A stretch of DNA of 64,000 bases. Origin: Nocardiopsis algeriensis (GTDB taxonomy: Bacteria > Actinomycetota > Actinomycetes > Streptosporangiales > Streptosporangiaceae). The position numbers were made by a program, and so were the translations under genes. The stretch covers positions 97,745 to 161,744 of the forward strand of contig NZ_JACHJO010000010.1 in NCBI RefSeq assembly GCF_014203695.1, read 5' to 3'. Below, piece after piece: positions 34,589-41,889 of this stretch (positions are counted from its first letter, which is position 1; each line of letters begins with the position of its first letter). The notes beneath the pieces are model-generated. The model was given only the letters and a program-made list of their open reading frames with translations. It did no database searches and was not told where the DNA came from.

Positions 34589-34776
34589 TCTGACTCCTTC
34601 TTCGGCGTTGCGGGGACGCATCGGGACACCGGTGGCCGCGGGCGGCGCCCGCCGGACACGCCCCGGGGTCCCGCGGCGCGCCCCGCGGCGCGGGGTGTGC
34701 CGCTGTGTGCCTGCGCCCACCTGTCTGGCAGGGAAGTGCTCCCCGCCCCCGGTCCAAGCGGGCGGGGAGCCGGGTG

Positions 34777-35958
34777 TCAGCGGACGGCGAGGGAGTCCAT
34801 GTAGCCGCGGAGGTTGCGGGCGGTCTCCTCGACGGAGTCGCCGCCGAACTTCTCGATCGCGGCCTCGGCGACGACCAGGGCGACCATCGCCTCGGCGACC
34901 ACGCCCGCGGCCGGAACCGCGGTGACGTCGCTGCGCTGGTGATGGGCCTGGGCGGGTTCGCCGGTCCCGGTGTCGATTGTGTCCAGGGCACGGGGCACGG
35001 TGGCGATCGGCTTCATGGCGGCGCGCACACGCAGCGGGTCGCCGGTGCTCATACCGCCCTCGACGCCGCCGGCGCGGTTGGTGCGGCGGCGCACGCCGTC
35101 GGGGCCCGGCTCGATCTCGTCGTGGGCGACCGAGCCGCGGCGGGCGGCGGTGCGGAAGCCGTCGCCGACCTCGACGCCCTTGATCGCCTGGATGCCCATG
35201 AGCGCGGCGGCCAGGCGCGCGTCCAGGCGCCGGTCCCAGTGCACGTGGGTGCCCAGGCCCGGGGGAAGCCCGTAGGCGAGGACCTCGACCACGCCGCCGA
35301 GCGTGTCCCCGGACTTCTTGGTGTCGTCGACCTCCTCGACCATGCGGGCACTGGTGTCGGGGTCGAAGCAGCGGACGGGGTCGGCGTCGACGGCGGCCAG
35401 GTCCTCCGGGCGGGGCGCGGGTGCGTCCTCGGGCACGGCGACGGGTCCCATGGACACCACGTGGCTGAGGATCTCCACGCCGAGCGCCTGGCGGCAGAAC
35501 CGGCGGGCGACCTCCCCGAGGGCGACGCGGGCCGCGGTCTCGCGGGCGCTGGCGCGTTCGAGGATCGGGCGGGCCTCGGAGTGCCCGTACTTCTGCATGC
35601 CGACCAGGTCCGCGTGCCCGGGCCGGGGACGGGTGAGCGGCGCGTTGCGGGCGAGGCGCTCCAGTTCCTCGGCGGGCACCGGGTCGGGGGACATCACCTG
35701 CTCCCACTTGGGCCACTCGGTGTTCCCGACCTCGACGGCGACGGGACCGCCGAGGGTCCGGCCGTGGCGGATGCCTCCGATGACGGAGACCTGGTCCTGT
35801 TCGAACTTCATCCGGGCGCCACGGCCGTACCCGGCGCGGCGGCGGAGCAGCGCGGCGGCGATGTCGTCAGAGGTGACGGACACACCGGCCGGGAGGCCCT
35901 CCAGAATCGCGACGAGTGCAGGTCCGTGGGACTCCCCTGCGGTCAGCCAACGCAACAT
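34777..35958 (-). CDS. aroC: Chorismate synthase
   Basis: AroC makes chorismate from EPSP with reduced FMN. The 393-residue protein shows the family signatures [71 protein letters not shown] text (split by me for length) and [18 protein letters not shown]. The ATG at 35958 ([12 protein letters not shown]) gives the normal N-terminus though the Shine-Dalgarno is weak. aroC-aroK-aroB-efp-nusB is a conserved actinobacterial order. The enzyme's need for FMN links loosely to the rib operon 13 kb away. Confidence 0.97.
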   Translation of the reverse strand: MLRWLTAGESHGPALVAILEGLPAGVSVTSDDIAAALLRRRAGYGRGARMKFEQDQVSVIGGIRHGRTLGGPVAVEVGNTEWPKWEQVMSPDPVPAEELERLARNAPLTRPRPGHADLVGMQKYGHSEARPILERASARETAARVALGEVARRFCRQALGVEILSHVVSMGPVAVPEDAPAPRPEDLAAVDADPVRCFDPDTSARMVEEVDDTKKSGDTLGGVVEVLAYGLPPGLGTHVHWDRRLDARLAAALMGIQAIKGVEVGDGFRTAARRGSVAHDEIEPGPDGVRRRTNRAGGVEGGMSTGDPLRVRAAMKPIATVPRALDTIDTGTGEPAQAHHQRSDVTAVPAAGVVAEAMVALVVAEAAIEKFGGDSVEETARNLRGYMDSLAVR

Positions 35959-36032
35959 GTGCACGATCTTTTCACGGATGGGTCCCCGGGGTGGAATCCG
36001 GGCCCGGATGGTGAGACGGGGCGGAGCCGCGG

Positions 36033-36983
36033 TCAGGGCAGGAGCGGCTGCCCGGCCAGAACGGTGGCCAGTGTGGCGGCGAGCATGAACGGCCCCAGGG
36101 GGAAGGGGTCGCGGCGGGTGAGGCGGCGCAGGGCCAGAAGGACCAGGCCGACGGCGGAGAAGGCGGCGAAGGCCCAGAACACGGAGACCAGGGCGCCGAC
36201 CGGGCCGGCCGCCCAGCCGGCGTACAGGCCGGTGAGGCCGGAGAGCTTGACGTCCCCGAAGCCGAGCCCCCCGGGTTGGACGCGCCACAGCAGCCAGTAG
36301 AGAAGTGTGACCAGGACCATCGCGACGAGGGCGTCGGCACCGCGCCCCGGGTCGGGGCCGCCGGGCGGGAGCAGCACCGAGCCGGCGAGGAGCAGCGCGG
36401 CGACCGGGTAGGAGGGGGCGACGACGGCGTCGGGAAGGCGCATGACCCGCACGTCCACGACCGACAGCACGGCCCCGACGGCGGCCAGCCACAGGCAGGC
36501 CAGGGTTCCGAAGACGTCCCACTCGGGCTGGCGGACCGCGGCCAGGCCGACGGCCGCGAACAGCAGCGCGGTGATGGCGGACACTGCCGGGTGGGAGCGG
36601 ACGGCCTGCTCGCAGTGCGGACAGGTCCCCCGCCTGTGGAAGGCGCGCGCCGCGACGGCGGGAAGCCGGCGCAGGAAGACCAGCTCCGCCCGGCAGTGGG
36701 GGCAGCGCGGCGGAGGAGGCCCCTCGTCGTCGTCCTCCCGGTCGCACACGGCGTCGCAGCCCCCCGGACCGGGAAGGGCCGCCGCGGGACCGTCCCGACC
36801 CGAGGAACCGAGACCGCTACTGTGCGTGTTGGCCGCCGTACGCGCGTCGGGGCGCGCGGGGCCGAAGAGGGGGACGAGGCGGCCGCTCAGCCGACCGACG
36901 GCCAGTCCGAGCAGGGCCAGGGAGATGACGACAGCGGATGTCCAGAGCTGCGGAGGCATCGCTGCGGCCGAGGGGGTGGGCAT
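36033..36983 (-). CDS. A24 prepilin peptidase
   Basis: The 316-residue membrane aspartic protease would cleave type IV pilin-like leader peptides. It has the zinc-type pair CPHC...CPHC (about residues 93-123), the first catalytic Asp in [13 protein letters not shown] and the second in [11 protein letters not shown], with about seven hydrophobic helices. The N-terminal helix is separated from the zinc module by a polar Asp/Glu/Gly-rich insert. No pilin, secretion ATPase or tad gene is in the window, so its substrates lie elsewhere. Adjacent aroC is a recurring neighbour of orphan prepilin peptidases in actinobacteria. Confidence 0.9.
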   Translation of the reverse strand: MPTPSAAAMPPQLWTSAVVISLALLGLAVGRLSGRLVPLFGPARPDARTAANTHSSGLGSSGRDGPAAALPGPGGCDAVCDREDDDEGPPPPRCPHCRAELVFLRRLPAVAARAFHRRGTCPHCEQAVRSHPAVSAITALLFAAVGLAAVRQPEWDVFGTLACLWLAAVGAVLSVVDVRVMRLPDAVVAPSYPVAALLLAGSVLLPPGGPDPGRGADALVAMVLVTLLYWLLWRVQPGGLGFGDVKLSGLTGLYAGWAAGPVGALVSVFWAFAAFSAVGLVLLALRRLTRRDPFPLGPFMLAATLATVLAGQPLLP

Positions 36984-37053
36984 AGTGTGAAGTTACCGCC
37001 CACCGCACCCCGGCGACAGTTCCGGGTTCGGGCTGTGGAAAACTTCCGGCCTG

Positions 37054-37761
37054 TCACTCACCGTCACGGTGCGCACGCACGACCGCGCTCAGCTCGATGC
37101 CTCCCGGCAGGACGTGGCGCAGTTCGGCGGCGAGGCGCTCGGCCAGTCGGCGCAGCTGCGCGTCGTCGCGCTCGTCGAGCTCGAGGCGGATGCCGATGTC
37201 GGCGCGCTCGGACGTGTGGATGCGCACGCGCTCGATCCCGAACTCGGTGTGGGTGACCCGGTAGACGAGCGCGAGGACCTGGGGGTCGTCCTTGGGCTCG
37301 GGAACGGTCCCCTGCTCGGCGAGCATGGTGAGGAAGCGGCCCTGGATGGTGTAGGGCACGGGCCCGGAGACGTCGACGACGAGGGCGTCGGCACCCTCCT
37401 CCAGCGCGGCCTGGCAGGCGTCCCGGGTGGTGAAGGGCACCGGCCGGGCGTCGGACCGCCAGAGGCGGACGGAGTCGACGGAGGTGAAGGCGAGGACCCC
37501 GCGCCGCCCGTCCTTGCCGGTCATGACGGGGACCGCGACCTCGCTGTTCTTGTCCTTGGTGAGCCCGTCCGCACCCTGCTCGGTCTCCGTGGCCACCGCG
37601 ACCACGGGGATGAGGACACGCGAGCCGCCCAACGCGGCCAGTACCTGGCGGTCGCCGATCTCACCGGAGGCGTGTGCACGCAGACGGGAGGCGACCTCCG
37701 GGTCGGCGCTGCCGTCGTCGTCGCGGAAGTTCTGGGCACCGATGATCGTTGGTCTGCTCAC
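37054..37761 (-). CDS. SseB family protein
   Basis: The 235-residue soluble protein has an SseB N-terminal domain: VLIPVVAVATETEQGADGLTKDK near residues 49-71, then GVLAFTSVDSVRLW and ADALVVDVSGPVPYTI. An alpha/beta C-terminal region follows. In actinobacteria such proteins are widespread and uncharacterised. The GTG at 37761 (VSRPTIIGAQNF) follows GGAGG closely; a long in-frame upstream extension is low-complexity and overlaps the yceI promoter, so I exclude it. Confidence 0.8.
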   Translation of the reverse strand: MSRPTIIGAQNFRDDDGSADPEVASRLRAHASGEIGDRQVLAALGGSRVLIPVVAVATETEQGADGLTKDKNSEVAVPVMTGKDGRRGVLAFTSVDSVRLWRSDARPVPFTTRDACQAALEEGADALVVDVSGPVPYTIQGRFLTMLAEQGTVPEPKDDPQVLALVYRVTHTEFGIERVRIHTSERADIGIRLELDERDDAQLRRLAERLAAELRHVLPGGIELSAVVRAHRDGE

Positions 37762-37944
37762 GACCTCCGACTCTACCGCCGCGCGGCCCCGGACTCGGCC
37801 CGGTCCGGCGGGAGCGGGCAGGAACGGCGCTCGGGCTCCCCCTTCCTCCTCGCGGCTCCGCGCGTCCGCCCTCGGGGCGCCGGCGGATCGGCCGCTCCCC
37901 CGCGTCCGGCCCCGCCGCGCCCTCCACGGCTGCCGTTCCGGGGC

Positions 37945-37973
37945 TTGTGCCGCCGGGAGGAGGCGTGTATTTT
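37945..37973 (+). promoter_or_regulatory. yceI promoter
   Basis: TTGTGC (37945-37950) and TATTTT (37968-37973) are 17 bp apart in an AT-rich patch of the 327-bp sseB-yceI spacer. Transcription should begin near 37980, inside the palindromes that follow. Confidence 0.55.
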
Positions 37974-37974
37974 C

Positions 37975-38025
37975 CTTCCCAGGAAGAAATTTCCCATCCC
38001 GGGAAGATACTTCCAAAGAGCTTTG
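37975..38025. promoter_or_regulatory. Three palindromes over the yceI start region
   Basis: CTTCC-CA-GGAAG (37975-37986), TTCCC-ATCCC-GGGAA (37991-38005) and CAAAG-AG-CTTTG (38014-38025) follow one another directly after the -10. Their position over +1 to about +45 suggests repressor binding. The regulator is unknown. Confidence 0.5.
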
Positions 38026-38088
38026 TTCTACATCAGTGAAAGCGGGCCCGGATCACGGGTCCACAGGATCCGAACCAGGGAGACATCC

Positions 38089-38631
38089 ATGGCAGCGCAG
38101 GAACTGAAGACCGGCACCTGGACCATCGACGCGTCCCACTCCACCGTCGCCTTCTCCGTGCGGCACATGATGGTCAGCAAGGTCCGCGGCCGCTTCGAGA
38201 AGTTCGACGCGACCCTGACCGTTCCCGAGGACCCGATGCAGTCCTCCGTCACCGCGACCATCGACGCCGCCTCGATCAACACCGACAACGCCGACCGCGA
38301 CAACCACGTCCGCTCGGCCGACTTCTTCGGTGTCGAGGACCACCCCGAGTTCTCCTTCCGCTCCACCGGTCTGGCCGTCGACGGCGAGGACTTCGTCCTC
38401 AAGGGCGACCTGACCGTCAAGGGCAACACCAAGCCGGTCGAGCTGAAGCTGGAGTTCAACGGCTCCACCCTGGACCCCTACGGCCTCGACCGCGCCGGCT
38501 TCTCCGCCACCACCCAGATCAGCCGCAAGGCCTTCGGCGTCGACATCGAGATGCCGATGGACGGCGGCGGCGTGGTCATCGGCGACAAGATCACCATCGA
38601 GATCGACGCCGAGTTCACCCGCCAGGCCTGA
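38089..38631 (+). CDS. YceI family lipid-binding-like protein
   Basis: The 180-residue protein is a full YceI-like lipocalin-type beta barrel: WTIDASHSTVAFSVRHMMVSK, VRGRFEKFDAT, SADFFGVEDHPEFSFRST, LKGDLTVKGNTKPVELKLEF and the C-terminal IGDKITIEIDAEF. YceI proteins bind isoprenoid or other amphiphilic ligands and are often stress- or redox-induced. No signal peptide is seen, so it is cytoplasmic here. The ATG follows GGGAG by six bases. Codon use is cleanly GC3-biased, suggesting good expression. Regulation is suggested by palindromes at its promoter. Confidence 0.93.
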   Translation: MAAQELKTGTWTIDASHSTVAFSVRHMMVSKVRGRFEKFDATLTVPEDPMQSSVTATIDAASINTDNADRDNHVRSADFFGVEDHPEFSFRSTGLAVDGEDFVLKGDLTVKGNTKPVELKLEFNGSTLDPYGLDRAGFSATTQISRKAFGVDIEMPMDGGGVVIGDKITIEIDAEFTRQA

Positions 38632-38696
38632 CCCCCGGGACACGGCCCGATCCGGTGACCCACCACCGGCGGGGACCGCGTTCGGCTATCGTCGGC

Positions 38697-38720
38697 GGGG
38701 GAGGGCACGTGCCCTCCCCC
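38697..38720. terminator. 24-bp perfect palindrome between yceI and DUF2470 gene
   Basis: GGGGGAGGGCAC (38697-38708) and GTGCCCTCCCCC (38709-38720) are exact reverse complements. As RNA it would give a 10-bp stem with an ACGT loop, 66 nt after the yceI stop. It may terminate yceI or act as an operator, since TATCGT (a -10-like hexamer) sits just before it. Confidence 0.5.
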
Positions 38721-38755
38721 GCTCTCGTGTGCCCGGACCCGCCGCAGGAGGAACC

Positions 38756-39061
38756 GTGCCCAACCCCTTCTCCCCCGAGGTCGTCACCGCCGTCACCGCC
38801 CACATGAACGGCGACCACCCGGAGGACACCCTTCTCATCTGCCGCGCCCTGGGCGGCGTACCGGAGGCCACCGCCGCCCGCATGACCGGCCTCGACGGCG
38901 AGGGCGGCGACTACGCGGCCACCGTCGACGGGGCCGAGCGCACCGTACGCATCCCCTGGGGCCGACCGCTCACCGAGCGCGCCCAGATCCGCCAGGAGGT
39001 CGTGCGCATGTACGAGGCGGCCTGCGCCGAGCTCGGCGTGGTCCCCCGCGGCAGGCACTGA
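38756..39061 (+). CDS. DUF2470 domain protein
   Basis: The 101-residue protein has the DUF2470 pattern VVTAVTAHMNGDHPEDTLLICRA with the conserved HMN and HPED elements, then the VRIPWGRPLTERAQIRQEVVRMY C-terminal half. DUF2470 is often the C-terminal heme-binding domain of HugZ-type pyridoxamine-oxidase-like proteins; here it stands alone. The GTG at 38756 has GGAGG four bases upstream; an ATG 27 bp earlier falls inside the GC-rich leader and is less likely. Function is unknown. Confidence 0.85.
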   Translation: MPNPFSPEVVTAVTAHMNGDHPEDTLLICRALGGVPEATAARMTGLDGEGGDYAATVDGAERTVRIPWGRPLTERAQIRQEVVRMYEAACAELGVVPRGRH

Positions 39062-39210
39062 GGCACCGGGAACCCCGAGCCGCTCCCGGGAGTCCCACCA
39101 GGGTGAAGGGGAAACTTTCCGCCACCGGTGGCCCGCACGGGCGCCCGGTCCGAAGGTCCTCCCCCCCGCACACGACACCGACTCCTACCCGAAGGACGGC
39201 CCAGGCCTCC

Positions 39211-41889
39211 ATGGTCACGCCCGACCCCGGTGACGACAGCGCGCCGACACAGCGGATCGATCCCGACACGACCCGGAGCGGCCCCGCAGCGGGTGCCACC
39301 CGGTGGGTGACACGTGTGCTCCGCCCGGGTCCGACCGGCGGCGGAACCGCACCGACCCGTGTCACCGGCGCCGACCGGACCGAGGTCCTCGCCCCGGAGG
39401 ACACCCGCGGAGAAGGGCCCGCCACCCCGACCGCCCGGGCGCCGGGGGCCGCGGCCCCCGGCGCGGGGCCGCACGCACCGTGGTGGCGGACCCTGTTCGG
39501 CCCCCTCCTGGACTGGCTGTCCCGCGTGCTCTTCCGCGTGGTCGTGGGTCCGGCCAGCGACCTCGACCACGCGGTCCCGGCCGAGCTGCGCCGCCGCTAC
39601 CAGGTCCTGGACCGCATCGGCGCGGGCGGTGAGGCCGTCGTCTACCTCGTCGAGCCCACCGACTCCCCCGGGCGCAGACTGGCCCTGAAGGTCTACCGGC
39701 CCGGCCACGACATCAACCGCGAACTCCTGGACCGGCTGCGCGCCCGGGGCACCGCCTCCCCCCACGTGCCCGCCATCCAGGGCTACGGCACCGCTGCCAG
39801 CTCCTGGGGCGAGGACGTGGCCTGGGAGGCGCAGGAGTACTTCGCGCACGGATCGCTGCGCAGCCTGATCGACCGGGCACCGCTGGACGACGAGCGGGCC
39901 CGGCAGGTCGTCGCAGCCGTCGCCGAGTGCCTGCACCACTGGCAGGCCGAGCTCCAGCACAACCACACCGACGTCAAGCCCGAGAACCTCCTGATCCGCT
40001 CGCTCGACCCGCCGGTGCTGGCCCTCACCGACTTCGGCGGCGCGGTCCGCGCCACCATGAGCCGTGTCTACGGCGGCCTGGCCATCACCGAGGACTACGC
40101 CGCGCCCGAGGTCGTCGAAGGCCGCCGCGAGGCCCCCGCCGCCTGGTGGTCCCTGGGTGTGATGGCCCACGAGCTCGTGGCGGGGCGCCGTCCCGAGCGC
40201 GGCGGCAACTGGCTCACCGCGCGCAACACCGAGGTGGACATCTCCGCCGTCACCGACGAGCGCTGGCGCCTGCTCGTGCGCGGCCTGCTCACCCCGGCCC
40301 CCTCCGCCCGCTGGGGCCACGAGGAGGTCGTCCAGTGGCTGGCCGGGGAGCGGCCGCAGATCCGCACCGCCGGCCGCCGGCGCCCCATCACCTTCGCGGG
40401 GACCAGCCACGAGGACCCGCCCAGTCTGGCCTTCGACCTGCTCGACCGCTCCGAGGCCGGCGCGGTGTGGCTGCGCAGCCACTGGACGGAACTGCGCACG
40501 TGGCTGGACCGCGAGATCAAGGACCACACCTTCGACCGGGCCCACCTCACCGGTCTGGAGGCCCGTCCCGACCGTGCGCACGTGGCCATCAGCGCCCTGG
40601 CTGCCCGCTACGTCCCGGGGATGCCGCCGCGCTACCGGGGCCACGAGATCAGCGCCGACGGCCTGCTGGCACTGGCCACCGGCGAGGCGAGCCGCCACGC
40701 GGTGGTGCACGAGGCCGTGGAGACGGGGGCCGTCGGCCTGGCCGCCCAGCACTGGTGCCCGCACCCGGGCTGCCGAGCGGGGGGCTCGGGCCGCTGCGCC
40801 CTGCTCGAACGCGTCCAGCACGAGGTCCCGCTGCTGATGGGCCGGGTCACCGAGACCGTCGACCGCCTGTGCGGCGCGGGCGGGCACGCACCGCAGCGGC
40901 CCGCCGGGCACGAGACGGACACCACGTGGGCGCGCGCCGTCGAGCTCGTCCTGGAACCCGAGGCCGCCTCCCGGCACCGCGCCCTGCTGCGCCGCCAGTC
41001 CTGGCACCCGACCCAGCGCAGTTCCGCACCGCAGGCGACCTGGTGGGCGGAACTGCGCCGCGCAGCCCTGCGCGACGGCGGCGCCGATCCCCTGGCCGCC
41101 CCGGCCGCCCTGCTCACCGCCGTCCTGCTGCTGCCCGAGGCCGCCAGGATCGGTGCCGGCATCGCCGAACGCGAGCGCGCCGACGGCCGGGCCCGCCGCC
41201 AGGACCGCTGGGCGTCGCTGGCCGGGTCGGCACGCGAGCGCTGGGACGGTGCCAGGGACAGGATGGCCGACGCCCGCCGCAGGCGCGCCGAGGCCGCGGC
41301 CGGCGATCCCGCCGTACGCGGGCCGCAGGAGTCTCCCGGCCTCCGGTGGGGACGGCGCCGCCAGGACCCGGGGGCGCGGGGCTCCGACCGTAGCCGCCGT
41401 CTGGAGGAGCGGTCCCGGCGCCGGGTCGAGCGCACCATGCAGCAGATCCAGAAGGCGATGAGGGCCGGCCGGTGCCGCCGCTTCGCCTATCCGGCAGCGC
41501 TGCTGGGCATGGTCGACGGGCTCGGCAGGGCACTGCGGCCCGCCGAAGGCTTCTATCCCGAGAGCGACGTCGTCCTGGACGCCTACACAGGGCTCCTGGA
41601 GACCGCCCGGGGACCGGTCCTGAGCTGGACCTCCGAGATCGCCGGCGCGCTGACCGGTCTGGTTCCGGGCGGGGACGGCTGGTGGTTCCCGGTCCTGCTG
41701 TCGGTGGTCCTGGTGCTGCTGGGCCGCACCGCCGCCTCGACGAGGAACACCTCGCGGGCACGCCGCCGCCTGGCCGCGTTCCGTCTGGCCGTGGCCGGGT
41801 CCCTCCTGATGGTGGTGGTGCTGCTGTCCACGGGCCTGATCGCGCTGGGCTCGGGTGTGCTCATTCCGCTGGACGGGCTGCTGGGCTGA
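39211..41889 (+). CDS. Kinase-like membrane protein with Cys cluster
   Basis: The 892-residue protein has a disordered N-terminus (1-90) and a short hydrophobic segment near 91-112. A protein-kinase domain spans about 130-380. It keeps the glycine loop GAGGEAVVY, Lys160 in LALKVY, the catalytic loop as HTDVKPEN (Asp254; Arg of HRD replaced by Thr), DFG (274-276) and APE (298-300). The Asp of the later DxW motif is lost (AAWWSLG). A helical region contains a possible metal site, CPHPGCRAGGSGRC (516-529). Two C-terminal membrane helices follow. A GTG 108 bp upstream is an alternative start. The last 29 bp overlap the convergent sigma gene. Partners and substrates are unknown. Confidence 0.8.
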   Translation: MVTPDPGDDSAPTQRIDPDTTRSGPAAGATRWVTRVLRPGPTGGGTAPTRVTGADRTEVLAPEDTRGEGPATPTARAPGAAAPGAGPHAPWWRTLFGPLLDWLSRVLFRVVVGPASDLDHAVPAELRRRYQVLDRIGAGGEAVVYLVEPTDSPGRRLALKVYRPGHDINRELLDRLRARGTASPHVPAIQGYGTAASSWGEDVAWEAQEYFAHGSLRSLIDRAPLDDERARQVVAAVAECLHHWQAELQHNHTDVKPENLLIRSLDPPVLALTDFGGAVRATMSRVYGGLAITEDYAAPEVVEGRREAPAAWWSLGVMAHELVAGRRPERGGNWLTARNTEVDISAVTDERWRLLVRGLLTPAPSARWGHEEVVQWLAGERPQIRTAGRRRPITFAGTSHEDPPSLAFDLLDRSEAGAVWLRSHWTELRTWLDREIKDHTFDRAHLTGLEARPDRAHVAISALAARYVPGMPPRYRGHEISADGLLALATGEASRHAVVHEAVETGAVGLAAQHWCPHPGCRAGGSGRCALLERVQHEVPLLMGRVTETVDRLCGAGGHAPQRPAGHETDTTWARAVELVLEPEAASRHRALLRRQSWHPTQRSSAPQATWWAELRRAALRDGGADPLAAPAALLTAVLLLPEAARIGAGIAERERADGRARRQDRWASLAGSARERWDGARDRMADARRRRAEAAAGDPAVRGPQESPGLRWGRRRQDPGARGSDRSRRLEERSRRRVERTMQQIQKAMRAGRCRRFAYPAALLGMVDGLGRALRPAEGFYPESDVVLDAYTGLLETARGPVLSWTSEIAGALTGLVPGGDGWWFPVLLSVVLVLLGRTAASTRNTSRARRRLAAFRLAVAGSLLMVVVLLSTGLIALGSGVLIPLDGLLG

